64,000 nucleotides of DNA from Excoecaria cochinchinensis (GCA_947683425.1 CANTUQ010000106.1:7129001-7193000), one strand, 5' to 3'; counted from the stretch's first letter, positions 1-12,707 are shown. Notes: generated from the letters alone by a model not told the origin. Translations and numbers: made by a program.

Positions 1-405
1 GCAAAAATGAATCTTTTTGGTACCCAAAAACAATATATGGATTCTTAAAAATAAAAAGGCAGGAGTTGGGAGTTCAAATTTGATTATGAATACAATTGGA
101 GAAAGAAAGTTGATATGATAACAATAACTAGAACAAAATCAACAACAACAAATCAATTGCCTTTAAAAGCACAAATTTCACATTAGAAACTGCAAAGTTA
201 TATCTACCATGGTGTAAGAAATTGCTCTACATGAATTTCCAATGGGGATTTGAAACTTAGTGGAAGCTCGTACAATCAGTCAAAGAGAATAAACACAAAT
301 GTCCAAAATATATTTTAAACCAAAGCCCACCAATGTACGCAATCCATAATCACATCCTCTGTTTTAAACCTTCCAATTTGTGTTTGAGATTATCAAGCTT
401 TAGCT
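1..405. other. AT-rich flank upstream of a UGT remnant
   Basis: No coding or RNA feature is recognisable. It could be the former promoter of the glycosyltransferase fragment that begins at 406, but I see no clear TATA box at a fixed distance. Confidence 0.4.
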
Positions 406-678
406 ATGGTCACTAAAACTGAGAGACTTCACATCCTTCTCTTTCGTTTAATTGCACAAGGCCACATGCTTCCAATTTTTGACATAGCCAAACTCTTAGT
501 AGCTAGAGATGTTAAAACCACCATTATCACAACATCAGCAAATTCATCCACCTTCACCAAATCAATTCAAAATTCCTCCACAAAAATCAACCTCAAGATC
601 ATTAATTTCCCCTCTAAAGAATTGAACTTACGAGAAGTACATAAAGCCAGGAGTCTCAGCTGCAGAGGAAGAATCTGA
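406..678 (+). pseudogene. UDP-glycosyltransferase N-terminal fragment (UGT73-like)
   Basis: The ATG at 406 opens a reading frame whose first ~75 residues match the N-terminus of plant family-1 glycosyltransferases. These enzymes move a sugar from a UDP-sugar to small molecules in the cytosol. Visible family hallmarks are the AQGHMLPIFDIAKLL stretch (acceptor-site His in GHM), then VKTTIITTSAN and IINFPS. A full UGT is about 480 residues with a C-terminal PSPG sugar-donor box. Here similarity ends near 635 and the frame stops at 678; no PSPG box follows. The next few hundred bases encode unrelated low-quality frames on both strands, so the gene appears cut by an insertion or rearrangement. UGT73 is inferred from the N-terminal wording only. 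Confidence 0.7.
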
Positions 679-2916
679 TCCATGAGAGGTCAAGATCCGG
701 ATTAGATTTAGAGAGCCGGATACAAGAGACATTAAGCTCAAGTTGACCTTTGTGGGTGAAACCGAACTCATCGAAGGGCATAATTGGACGGTCATTTTTA
801 CGGATTTCGGAGAAACGGATCTCGACGAAACAAAAAGAACAGAAAAAAAGAAGCAATTAAAGAGAAGAAAAAGAAGCAAGCCATGGATATATGAGAAACA
901 GAGAGAAAGAATTGTCATAAACAGAGAGAAAGCTTGTAATGGTGGTGGTAGGCCGGAGTCGGAGGTGGAGTTGTTTATCTTTTTTTTTTCGGACACGTGT
1001 CCTAATGTAACAAGTTGATTTTTCAAGTCAACACGTCTATACCACATGCGCATTTCATATTTCAATCAACTGTGATTTTGTGTTTATTTGTTGCATAAAA
1101 ATCAAGGTTAGATGTTTATATGGTCATTTTTAGAGTTTAGCTGCTTAAATAATTTTTATTAACAAGTTCAGAGAATTGTATATGGGGTTATCCTTTTAAA
1201 TATGGCAATTACATAAGCAATGAAAATAGGGTGTGTGGCTCCAGAGTTTGATAAGTGATCTTCGATTGACTATAAAAAAATTTCAACATTTTGTGATAGT
1301 CAAAATGCCATTCATTTTACCAAGAACTAGATATTTCATGAGTGCATGAAATATATTGATATCAGATATCGCTTTATTTGAGACATTATATCACGAGATA
1401 TTGTTGATGTGAAAAAAGTGTTTATACGTGATAATATAGTTGATATGGTGATCAACGTAGTTACAACTAACAAGTTTAGGCATTAGTTGGTGTTTGCAAT
1501 ATTCAGTAATGTCATTGCAAGGGCTGTATGGAAGGCAGAGTGGTGATTTTCTTGTTGTCGGAGAGAATTCAAGCCAATGGAAAGATTTATTTTGTCTTGA
1601 ATATTTGATGAATTTGAATTGGAAAAAAAAATGATGAAAATTTGTGTTGATAGCAAAGGGGATAAGGAAAAGTGTGTGGGACGCTAAAAAAAATTGCCTT
1701 TTAGCGACATAAAATACTTTAGCTAAAAGGACAAAGTTCTGCCAACATTTAGCAACAAGCTTCGTATTTTGTTGCAATTTCATGGCCATGTTGAATTTTG
1801 TCAAATTATTTGGATTGCGTAATCCATAGCTAAATTTGTTGCTAAATAGTTATGGGATTTGGTTTGTAGCTAAACTGTTAATAATTTCATGGCCATGTTA
1901 ATAATTATGTCGCTAAATTGTAATTCTTTTTGATGAAAAGAATAAGTGAAAAAAGGTCAAATATATAATTTTTTAACCAATAGATTACAATATAATATAT
2001 TTTTATTTTTTATCCGACGGCTCAAAATTTGAGTTTCTAAGATTAGTTCGGTTTTAGTTTGTCAGTCTATTCTATTTTTCTGCATTTATTAAAGTCAAAA
2101 AATAAAAAATAATACTTCCAAATAAATATATAATTTGTTAAATAATTCATTTAGATAATAATTGAATTTAATTGATTTATAATCTATAAAATTTTATTAT
2201 ATTTTATAACTCATCCCATACCTTCTTTCTTCGAAGTTAACGGTTAACCACATAATAAAATATTTTTTGATAGTTTAAGAATTTTTTTTTTTGGAAGGTT
2301 GCATCCCTAATAATGATAATGATGCTTCTACAAATATATTATGTTAATTTAAAGTAGATTAAACTAAATTAATTAATTCTAAAATTGACTAAAGCAAATA
2401 TTCAAAAATCAAAAGAGAGATAATTAATGCGCACCATTTGAAATTAAAACCTTATTTAATATCAATTGAATGAAAGGAAAAGGAAATTAGCAAAAGTAAT
2501 AATGCTTAATTAATATTGTATTAAAATGACTTCAATAGATGAGTGGGACAGTAGAATTTCCTTCCTTCTTACCAAGAGATTTTAACTCTTTATTCTAGAT
2601 ATAAAATATTTTTAAATATTTAGATTTTTTTTTTTTTTCATTTTATGAATTTATTTAATGTGAATATAAATTTCAAATATTAAATAGCCTCTACTACATA
2701 TTGTATTAGAATGAGGGTTAGCAATAATCAACTAAGCATGTGATTTGATTGCTCACTCGCATGGGAATATATTATATATAAGTTCGTAGCAGCTGCAAGT
2801 GTGGGTCCATTTTACATTATCAACATTAATGATATTTAACATTGCCATTTTCCTACATTTTCTTTTTTGTATTTTTAAACTATTTTACCAAAAAGAAAAG
2901 GGTGATGCTTTGAGAA

Positions 2917-2952
<36 letters not shown>

Positions 2953-5080
2953 TGCGATGTGCATCAGCATTCAGCAGATTAACTATACTCTTAGCATTTA
3001 AAACGCCACATCTTAAATGGACTTTGCCCTCCAATAACTTGCAATTTAAGGATATTATTTCGCCCTTCACATTTTGCAAGCTATTTCGCCTTTAACATCT
3101 TGCAAAATATTGCCATTTTTCCCTATATTCTTTTTCTAAATCCACTTTAAAATTGTTTAAATTTAATTTGCACTTAATTTTCTATTAATTTTTAGATGTA
3201 ACGTGTAATATAAGATAAATACAATAGTAAAAAAATACAAAACAAATATATAAGAATTATTTTTAACAAAATAAATAAAAACAAATAAATAAAAGTCCTC
3301 TAATTTTTTTTTTAATATGTTTTTAATTACATGGTGATATTTTTAATTGCAAAAATACTTAAATTTCCAATTGCTAAGTCCGTATCTAACATTTTACATG
3401 CATTTTCTTTTCTTTTTTTTTTCAAATGTCCGTCGCTATAATAATAAATTACTTACTTTTATTAACTAGTTACTGATAATATTTTTTAAATAATTGAGTA
3501 AATTGCAATTTATTTTAGCAACAAAATTGTCTGTCGCTAAATTATGTTGTTATTAATTGATTTATTTTATAATCTGGAATTAAATTAGCAATAGATTTTT
3601 GTCCATCGATAAAACTTAAAAAATTTAGCAGTTTCGAGGTAATTTTTCTATTAATTTGCATTAATTTTTCTATTTAAATGTATAGTTTGTACATGCATAA
3701 GAGAATTAGAATCCATAAAGAAAATCCAACCATTACATAAAACACTCGAATGTTATACAAGATCGTCCAAGTCAGAGTCCACACAATAAACTCTTAAAAT
3801 CAAATTATTAGTTTAATATGTATTTTGTGCATTGAAAAATCTCCAAGGGGATGAAAATTATTGAAAATAAAATTAATTAATTGCAAAATGAATTTTAACA
3901 AAAAGAAATGCAAGGATAAGTTTGGCATTAGGAATGGCTCTAACAGCTGCCCCCATGATTTTTGACTTTATTCAGAATGGTGCTCCAGAAGAGGATTAAT
4001 ATTTTAAATAAAATATTTATTTTTTGGAACATTCTGCAAAATTTGAGTTTGATAAGTGCTCACGGAACTATGATTAAATACATTCGATTGTGACCCAAAC
4101 ATGACAACTTTAGTCCCCTTTCAATGTTTTCCCTTATATATAATTATACCAATTAAGTGATTTTTATATATATATATATATTTCCAATTTGCTCTCTCAA
4201 TAACAATTTCCTAAAGTTGAAGATCCAATTCCATTTATTTAATATGACTATTAAAGTTTTTTCTTTTTAATTTTTTTATATATTTTTTAAAAAAGTTGTC
4301 TTTTTTAAAACCGTCATATACATGCACTGAACACACTCAATATATATATATATACACACACGGTTGGGTTTAGCTTTAATTTTTATGTAAAGAACGAAAA
4401 CACCAAAACCACAACAATAACAAACGCATCCTTAACAACATCTGAAATTATAAAGTTTTGAAAACTGAATAGTCCGATCGCTTCAGCTTTAAAACTTGAC
4501 AATCACTTAATTTCCTACTTCGAGAAAGCTTTAAAATCATGAGAATATAAAAATTGGACAAAATCAGTTGATTTCACTGGTTGAACCGGGGTTCATCTAG
4601 CCCATGCCGGAGTTGACAAATTCACGTGGTCTATTTTTCTTTTTTTTAAAAAAATTACACTTAAATTTTGACTCATTTTTAAAATTTAATTTTCAAACTA
4701 AAAAAATCTTACAATTTAAAACTCAACATGTAGTTGTATTTTATATTAGAGACTGTTAAAAAATTTACATTTAAAATATTGTAATTTTTTTTATTTAAAA
4801 ACTAAATTAAAAAATAAGTGAAAGATTGTAAGTTATTTTATAATTAACCTTAAAAAATTTTATTTATCATGCAATCATTTAACAAAAACACATACACACA
4901 CATATATATATATATATTCATATGTGTGTTTTGTGGATTAATTTTACTTATAATCACTGAACTTATACTCAAGTAACTCAAAAATTATTTCATTGTAGTA
5001 ATGTTATTTAAGTATAAGTTCGGTAATCATATGTGAAATTAACCCGTATTTTTGTTAAAGGATATAGCACCCAACTCAGT
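679..5080. other. AT-rich intergenic DNA with decayed transposon traces
   Basis: I find no gene here. Short overlapping frames at 628-1065 (minus) and 743-1018 (plus) resemble nothing I know. Scattered TTAGCGAC / GTCGCTAA words at about 1690-1930 and 3415-3660 resemble the subterminal repeats of the CACTA element at 42533-45422, but no CACTA ends are visible, so these are at most remnants. A (TA)n run lies at 2920-2948. Confidence 0.4.
2920..2948. repeat. (TA)n microsatellite
   Basis: Uninterrupted alternating TA of about 29 bases in non-coding DNA. Confidence 0.9.
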
Positions 5081-5084
5081 CTGT

Positions 5085-5574
5085 ATCGAAGTGGATAAGG
5101 CTAAGGAAAGGAGATATGATCTTCAATGTGGATACAAGGTGCTTTAAAAATGAGAGTTATAGTTTTTTTGGGTTTATCATTTGAAATCATACGGGAGAGT
5201 GTATTACAGCCCATTATGCAACGTTTGAAGGCTGTTTTAAAACTTATATAGCATAAGTCTTAGCAGTAAGCGAAGCTTTAAACTGACTGAAAGAGAAGAG
5301 GCTTGCACGAATTTGTATTCAGACAGATTGCATTATAGTTTCAAAGACAGTGGTTGAAGAGTGCAATGATATTTCTTATTTTGTAGATGTCATGAAAGAG
5401 TGCAAAATTTTACTTAAAGCATTAGATGACTGTTATATTGCTTATGTTAAACGAACAGTGAATCTGGCTATCCATATGCTAGTTAAAGTAGTCAGTTCCA
5501 TGACTATTTATGGAGAGTAAGATTGTTCACTTCCGTTTTTATTCAATGCATTGCTTGGAAATTTAAGTTTTTAA
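5085..5574 (+). pseudogene. LINE retrotransposon remnant: RNase H domain only
   Basis: Reading through a few stops gives the C-terminal RNase H domain of a plant L1-type LINE ORF2. Visible pieces are FNVDTRCF (first catalytic Asp), GECITAHYATFEGCFKTYIA, IQTDC (later catalytic Asp), KECKILLKALDDCYIAYVKR and a terminal LLGNLSF before TAA at 5572-5574. The catalytic Glu expected just after YIA is replaced by a TAA stop, and other stops interrupt the frame, so it cannot function. All upstream domains are missing, as expected for 5' truncation during reverse transcription. A short A-run followed by CA repeats lies just downstream. I did not find a target duplication. Confidence 0.75.
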
Positions 5575-6198
5575 TATAAAATGTTGATTTAAAAAAAAAC
5601 ACACACACATAATTTTTTCCTACGTATTACAAAGAGGAAAAGTTATTGGGTGTACTTTTAAGAAAACATAGACCTCAAATTACATATAAAACAATAAAAC
5701 AAAGTTATTGGTTTTTTTTCTTGGCAAGAAAAAGTATAACATTTATTTTTGGTAGTTGGATTCTTTAGTCTGCCCTTTGTGTACTAATATAGATATAGGT
5801 ACATATAGTAGGGCATATGTCTCCTACTTGTAATGGACTGCCATTAACCGCCCTTCTTATTTTAGCAATTTTTGTTATCAAACAATTTCATAATTAATTA
5901 AATGCTATTCATTAGAAATTAATTAATCAAATCTTAAAGCTTCTCCACCACTACTTTTGCCTTTAATGATGCCTTTATTCACAACTATGGAGGTCCTATT
6001 TTTTATATAGTCTCAATATATATATATACCTTTTCCCCAATATGATGGAGACCACTTTTCTAGTTTTCCTTGCAAATCTATAATGGAATCTTTTTTCTTT
6101 ATGGAATCTTTTTTCTTTATAGTTTGCATTGCTAGCTAAGTTTTTCCTTTTTTTCACCTAAAAATGAAAAAGAACGATTCATAACTTTCATATAATAG

Positions 6199-6549
6199 TA
6201 GAAAAAATTCTTTTAAAAAATAAATAAATTCATTGTTTTATCATTTGTGTGGATTGTTTAATTTTTTTAAGCGTTCTTTTACTATGAGAAAACGCGCATG
6301 AACATTAGCATCCTTTAGGCATCACGAAAATCTGATTTGTAATTATCTATTTATAAAAATCCTAAATATTAGGGACTATCTCCAGTAATTTTTTTTAGAT
6401 GAGATTAGATAATTTTTATCATATTGAGATTGTCAATTTTATTTAGATATAAAACTCTATCAATGTTAATAGTTACCAACGTACTACAAATCTATCAAAT
6501 AGAAAAAATTCTTTTAAAAAATAAATAAATTCATTGTTTTATCATTTGT
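6199..6549. repeat. Perfect 50-bp direct repeat flanking 251 bp
   Basis: The same 50 bases (starting TAGAAAAAATTC, ending TCATTTGT) occur at 6199-6248 and 6500-6549. The segment between contains a repeat unit (about 6330-6480) that recurs at about 7240-7349 and 8365-8410, where it is split by a hAT element. 50 bp is too long for a DNA transposon target duplication, so local duplication or unequal exchange is more likely. Confidence 0.75.
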
Positions 6550-7349
6550 AAGAAGAAAAAAACAAAACCTGCAGTGAAGTATTTAGTTTCTTTTCCATAC
6601 ACAAGCATGAATGGATTCATAAATTATTTTAAGTGAGGGTAGACTCTATTTTGATCTCGAGTTGTTTTGTTGCAAAAATACTTTCATAGTCCGTAAAAAT
6701 TGTGTTAAAATGTTCTTATACTCGTTGAAATGCCTTTATAGTTATTGATAAATGTATTAAAATGTCTCAACTTAGCACTCTTTCCACGACATATGAAATA
6801 CATAAAGAGTGAACACGGTTTGATTTTCGGTAATAATCAAACTAAATATGAAATAAATTAAAATTAAAATTTTGTAAAAAAATTATAAACCAAAAAGAGC
6901 CCAATTTTAGTAATAATTGTACCAAATTGATAATTGAAATTCTTTTATATTACTAATTCAAAAACCAAACTCATTAACTGAAGGGAAAATAAATAAATAG
7001 AAGAAATATAATAAAATATGGCTTAGCTTTTATGCATAAATTTTTGCGAAAGCGAATACAATGATTCTCTTTTGCGTCACTGGCCCAATTTTTATTCACG
7101 TGCAGGATAACAACAACTTTTCACGGTATAAATGCCCCTTGGAGATTTTATATGGAGTGTTTCGCGATACACGTTCTTAAGTATCATCATTTTGGCATCA
7201 TTGCGGCGTCGCTATTTGAACGTCGTTTCGACGTTACAAAATTTGATATTTAATTATCTATTTGTAGAATCCCAAAAACTAAATACCAATCTCTAGTATA
7301 ATTCAAATTCTTTTTGAGATGAGATTAAATAATTCTTATCAGATAAAGA

Positions 7350-8356
7350 TAGGGGTGTTCATGGACCAGTTAACCAGTCCATGAGCCAAAAAAAGGGTCC
7401 ATTAATATCGATTTTTTTAAAATACTAACTGTTAATCAATATGTTACAATCAGTTAACCAGTCCATCAGTTTCAGTTTTTTAGAACCAATATTTTTCAGT
7501 TAACCACTACAATTATAAAATGCATTCATAAATAAAATTATAATATTCAAGATACTTAAAATTTAAAATTTTTTCACTATAATATAATATTATTGTTGTT
7601 AAAACAAAAATTTTTAGTAGATATAAGCAACTTTATTTTTAAAAATTAAGACTTAATAAATAAATAAATTAACCAGTTTATCATCACCCTAATTAGATTG
7701 ATGGTTACACTTACTAGTCGCCAAATAAAAAAAAATTAAAAACTTCAAAATAATTAGAATAATAAAAAAAAATACTTAAAAAATGCAAAATTATTAAAAT
7801 AAATCATCCAATGCTAACAACTATTTTTTTATTTATTTTTTAACTTAACACACATTATTTTCACATATATTAAAAATTTTATTTTTTAAAAAAAATTTTA
7901 GTTAATATATTAATGTTATATAACTTTTCGAATATATTTTAATTTTCAGTAATGAAAAATTGATAAATCAAGAAAAACTAAATATGGATATATTGAACAA
8001 TTAATAAATTAACTAAAATGTTTTTAAAAGAACTAAAATGAAATTGATATATATTTTAAAGTAAATGAAAATTAAAAGAATATAAATAATTAAATATGAA
8101 AATAATGAAGTAAAAAATTATAATAAAAAGAAAGAAAGAGTGAAATAAAATTAATAAACTATAAGTGTATTCATGTATCGGTTTTCGTTCGGTTAATCGG
8201 TCCATGAGCTAAAAGATAAAAATCAGTTCATTAATATCGATTTTTGTAAAATACTAACCATTAACCATAAAAATCGGTTCGATTAACCTATTTTTCGGAT
8301 CGATTTCGGTTCGATTTCTCGATTAACCAAATCCAACGGTTTTTTGAACACTCTTG
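7350..8356. mobile_element. Non-autonomous hAT-like element, 1007 bp
   Basis: The ends are TAGGGGTGTTCA at the left and its imperfect inverse TGAACACTCTTG at the right. They are flanked by a perfect 8-bp direct repeat GATAAAGA (7342-7349 and 8357-8364), the size hAT transposases make. The body is AT-rich with repeated GTTAACC / CGGTTAA words and no coding capacity. A near-repeat of the first ~90 bases recurs near the right end (from about 8200). The element is inserted in a second copy of the repeat seen at 6330-6480. Confidence 0.75.
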
Positions 8357-8364
8357 GATAAAGA

Positions 8365-10400
8365 TATTAAATCTTATTTAATATGAAACTCTATCCATAT
8401 TTAGAGTAATGAGTGTATCCAAACTATATCATTAATAATTTAAAGAATTTTATTAGGCAATAACAATGTAATTTGAAATTTTTTTTCGTTTTTAAAATTT
8501 TACTATTATTAACCAAACCAATTATCTGAATAAATGAATTTGAGTTAAAATTGAACTACACATCCCTAATTTTAATTTTTTTTTAAATAAAAGGAAAAGC
8601 CTTCTTCAATTACTAATTTTAATTTGGATATTAACCTATGCGAATTTAAGACCGATGGATATGCAATTAACGTTTTGTAATTAATTTTGTTTGTTTATAA
8701 AATATCCTGAGGGTTAATTAGTATTTATAAAATAGGAAAATATAAAAACATAAAATAAATATAATGGGAAGCTTTAGTTCCGAGGATCATGTGGATCAAG
8801 TACTTAATACTGATGACATTGTTTCCTGCACGTGAGGTTTGTTCCACAACAAACCCTTTACCAAATCATGTGTCTTCTCTTTAGCTAGCTACTTTATACA
8901 CTTCAGGGCTAAGTCTCGACATATTATATCAAACAAGTAGGCATCCTTCACTTAATGTGCTTAAATTGTGATACATTAATATTCTTGAATTAAATCGATT
9001 TCAACTACATATGTTTTTATGTTTTTATATATATAATTTTTGAAGTGGTAATCCAATGTATATGAACATATAGTATGTTCACATCTAAATTTTCGGATCA
9101 CGTGTATTTATTCGATCAAATAGTTGTATTAATGCAACCCTAGTTTTTGAACAACCAATTGCAAAATCCCATCATAAAAGCAAAAAGGAAGATATAAATA
9201 ATATTGGGCCCTTTGGGCGATCCCCTTTGTTTTCTGGTCCCTCCATGAAAAATTGCAAAAGAGTGGTGCCAAATTGTAACCTTTTCATAAGATATCCTTC
9301 TTTGGATGGAAGTTTATGATACCACCTTTGACTAAATTATATGACCAAATTGCCCTCATAAATATGCAATTTTTTAGCTGAAAAAAAGAAGGCAGAGTTA
9401 AATAACATGTAATGTAATGAGATCAGACAAATTCATTATCAATTGCACTCAAAACTGCCTAATTGTTTGGACGATGAGGTGAGCATAATTAATAGTTTTA
9501 AAAAATAAAAATAAAAATCAAAGCTGATTATGGACAGCTCAGAAATCCACCATAACTACAAAAGCAGCCAAGCAGTCTACAGTTTCTTAACCATTTAGTC
9601 AAAAACATACAAATTAAAAAGATAGGCCCAAAAATACAACACTTTATTATTATATTCATTTCAATTTAACATACATTGATCTATAGTTGCCAAAGATATA
9701 GGATTGGATTGGATGGGATGGGATGGATTCAAATCGAATTATGATATATTGAGTTATAAATAAATCAAATTATAGCTAAAGTAATCTAAATTTTATGGGT
9801 CACACACATATGAAATTAGATCACATAGAATCAAAATTCAAATGGATTATAAATTAAATTTTATGACTTTTTATAATTTTCTAAAAGAAATCATGTAAAT
9901 ATTACATATAAAAATAACTGTTTTATTTTATGTTATATTATATAAAAAAAAATTATAAAATTATAAACAATGTAAATGGATCATATTATAAGAGTGAGTT
10001 GAATTGGTAAGATCGAATTTAAATTATATATTTTTCACAAGGAACTGAATGCTTACATTTAATCTATTTTAATTTACACATTTATTTCGGCAATAACCAA
10101 TTGAAGTTTGAATTGTTCAAAACTACAAATGCTAATTGAGATGGGATTTTGGGATTTTTTTTTAAAATAAAAAAAAAATTAAGAGTGAACATTTTGTTTT
10201 GAATTCAAATTAAAATTTTATTTAAAAAAATTTAGATTCCCATCGATCTGACATTGATTGATGGTGTGAATTTGGTCATATGGGATAGAGTTGTTGTTAT
10301 TAAAGTAAAGAGCATTCACAACAGTTAAAAATAATAATAAAACCAAATACATAATTGATAATAGGAGGAAAGGAAACTATTACAACATTAAAAATCAAAC
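8365..10400. other. AT-rich intergenic DNA downstream of the bZIP gene
   Basis: Nothing here looks coding. The part next to 10632 should hold the 3' UTR and poly(A) site of the minus-strand bZIP gene. Short GGATTGGATGGGATGG runs near 9690-9730 are simple-sequence-like. Confidence 0.35.
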
Positions 10401-10632
10401 ATAGCCCTTAATCCATAATAATAACACTGTTGCAGGATTCACCCACAAGGACTCCATTTACACTCCCACAATAACATCACTTTGTTCTACAAAGTTCCTT
10501 ATTTCTTAATCCTTAACAACTTCCTAATCACATTACTTAACTTTTAATACTAAAAAACACAATTTTTCTTACAAAAAGAAAAGAAAATCTCCTCTTCCCT
10601 CTCTTTCTCTTGATCAAGAATGGGTCTCTTCT

Positions 10633-11106
10633 CTAGTACTGGAAAATATCAGCAGAGGCCATAATGGGCTGATTCAGATACCCCATACTCAGAGGATTAA
10701 AGAAGCTATCAGCAACTGGTTCACTAATGAAACCAGTGGTTGAATCTTCAAAATTGGCATTATTTGCAGTCAACACACTGATTATCTCATTCAAAGACTG
10801 CAATCTGTGGCTGAGCTCACTAATTTGAGCTCTAAGTATGGAGTTATCAGATTCAACATTCAAGAAATGCTGTGTTGTGATGCTGATGCTTGTTATAAGC
10901 TGATGATTCTCTTTCCTCAGTTCAGTAACCTGAGCCATTAGATCATCAAGATGCTTCTGTTTCCTCATTCTTGACCTCCTTGCTGATTCTCTGTTTGATA
11001 TCATCCTCTTCCTCTTTCTCTGATCCATTAATGCCTGCAAATCTTCTTCAGAGCCTGAGTTCTGTAGCAAACTTGACCCTGAAGATGTGCCACTTGAGGA
11101 ACCCAT
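10633..11106 (-). CDS. Group S1 bZIP transcription factor (bZIP11/bZIP2/bZIP44 type)
   Basis: The intronless 157-residue protein is a nuclear DNA-binding factor. The basic region spans about residues 30-52 (RKRKRMISNRESARRSRMRK) and has the invariant N38-x7-R46 spacing that contacts ACGT-core sites. A leucine-zipper coiled coil follows to about residue 105. The Ser/Gly-rich N-terminus, the small size, the lack of introns and the long uORF-bearing leader are typical of plant group S1. Known members heterodimerise with group C bZIPs and reprogram amino-acid and sugar metabolism under low energy. The ATG at 11106 is the first in this frame and begins the conserved MGSSSGTSSGSS opening. Translation is probably sugar-repressed through the uORF at 11283-11408. 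The protein alone does not decide between the bZIP11, bZIP2 and bZIP44 orthologue groups. Confidence 0.95.
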   Translation of the reverse strand: MGSSSGTSSGSSLLQNSGSEEDLQALMDQRKRKRMISNRESARRSRMRKQKHLDDLMAQVTELRKENHQLITSISITTQHFLNVESDNSILRAQISELSHRLQSLNEIISVLTANNANFEDSTTGFISEPVADSFFNPLSMGYLNQPIMASADIFQY

Positions 11107-11980
11107 ATATTACACCCAATTTGGTAAAATCAAGATTTCAAGAGAGATAATAGAGCAGGACAGGACCCAACTAGCAACAAACTCAGAAAATTTAAATAAC
11201 TGCAGATTATTAGTTATATATTATAATAAGATAGATTTAATATATAGAACTATAGGCTAGAGATCAGATTTTTGAGCCAAAATCATGAAACGTAATACAA
11301 CCAGTAGAGGAAAACAACTGAGAAAGATTGAACAAGATGGGTCCTGCGCCTGAAGGTGGAATTTATCATACAACCAGAAAGAAAGATTTCACTGAGAATT
11401 GGAGACATGAATCTCAAACATCAAGATCAAAATATTTAGCATCAAGATTGACTTTTGAAAAAACCCAGAAAATCAAAATAAAATCAAGAAACAACTCTAG
11501 ATTTTATACTGGAAACAGACGCAAGAGCCTCAATCCAGCATATAAATATATATAGCTTAAAAAGATTGCAACGTTTTGGAGATTGGAAGTCAAGAAAGGG
11601 GATTCTTGATTTGGGGATTTCAACAAAAAGAAATCTAATATCAAGATTAAATCAAGAACAAGAAGGAGAAAGAGGAGGAAGCTTAAAGAAAATATCTGAA
11701 AGATCACAAAGGGGAGAAAGTAAAGGAGAAGAGGGACTAGAACATGAAGACAGATTAGGATTTATAGGGGAAAAAGAGAGTATGAGCAACAAGTTGATGT
11801 CATAAATTAAAAGTAAAAAAAAAAAAAAGAAAGAAATGGAAGAAGAAATTAAAAATGGAAACTGAAAAATAGAAAAAAAAAAAAGGAATCTGGAGAGAGA
11901 AAAAGGAAATGGAAAAAGCTGATGGGGACATGTGAGGTAGGGGAAGAGAGAAGAGGAGACCACAAGAGTACATATACAGC
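11107..11980 (-). promoter_or_regulatory. Long pyrimidine-rich 5' leader of the bZIP gene
   Basis: On the transcribed strand this stretch is long and CT/T-rich (very so at about 11560-11950) and contains the sucrose-control uORF. Further upstream ATGs exist, giving frames such as 11504-11707 that I judge non-conserved. A weak TATA-like word (TATATG on the minus strand near 11971-11978) could place the transcription start near 11945. The start site is a guess; the uORF location is firm. Confidence 0.5.
11283..11408 (-). CDS. Sucrose-control peptide uORF in the bZIP leader
   Basis: The minus-strand ATG at 11408 opens a 41-codon frame ending with TGA at 11285-11283, 176 nt upstream of the bZIP start. 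Its peptide contains the strongly conserved core RRRTHLVQSFSVVFLYW and begins MSPILSEIFLSG. This is the SC-peptide of group S1 bZIP mRNAs, which in Arabidopsis stalls ribosomes when sucrose is high and lowers translation of the main ORF. Two tiny frames overlap it. One of 10 codons (11421-11389) overlaps its start in another frame. One of 9 codons (11286-11257) starts in an ATGA overlap with its stop. These may tune initiation and reinitiation. The C-terminus ends YWLYYVS, slightly different from the YWFYVFS that I recall for Arabidopsis. Confidence 0.93.
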   Translation of the reverse strand: MSPILSEIFLSGCMINSTFRRRTHLVQSFSVVFLYWLYYVS

Positions 11981-12009
11981 TGGGAACCAACAAATTCACG
12001 TTCCGTCAA

Positions 12010-12698
12010 AAATGGTGGTGGTTAGTTTAATTTCATCTTCTTCACAGATTCACTGTTGGAGTAAAATTTAATAAGCTTTATTTTTCAATCTATCTCAACT
12101 TGCTTTTTTTCTTAATTCTAACTCTGTTTTTGGCACTTTCTTTCTTAGTGTTTCCTTCCAGCTTTTTTTTTTTTCTTTTCCATTTTCTTGTATTTCTCTT
12201 TATTACCAAAATATATAATTTGATTTCTGAATTTATGGTAGTTATTTTGTGAATCTGTGATACACAGTTATACTTACTTTACAATGTTTACGGTATCCTT
12301 CTTTTCCTACGCACAACATGCTTTTTTTTTCAAAAAAAAAAATTATACATAATTTCCTTTAAACCGTCAATTTTTCTCGGAATACTATCTCATCAATTGA
12401 TCAAATATCGTATTCACTTCATTCCACTGCACGTGACATTTAAAATAAAAATTCAAATGTAATTTATATGACATTTTTAAATTTATAATACACTTTATTT
12501 TTTTTTCAATTGAAAATGACTTATTTACAATCAATTAGATTTAAAATTATTCATTAAATCACTCAATTTTATCCAAAATTTAAGACTAATTAATATTTTT
12601 TTAATTTTAATAAAAACAACAAAAATAACACATAAAATACAATGAATATAATAGTATCATATCAAGTATTTTTAAATAAATAATTTGACACTTCTAAT
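12010..12698. other. Upstream flank of the bZIP gene
   Basis: AT-rich DNA between the bZIP leader and the LINE at 12708, probably including distal promoter sequence. No gene seen. Confidence 0.35.
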
Positions 12699-12707
12699 AA
12701 ATGCAAA

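Noticed and set aside
11504..11999. Minus-strand frames of 67-115 codons (Phe/Leu/Ser-rich) above the bZIP gene
   Set aside because: They arise from the pyrimidine-rich leader and show no conserved motif; only the 11283-11408 uORF matches a known conserved peptide.
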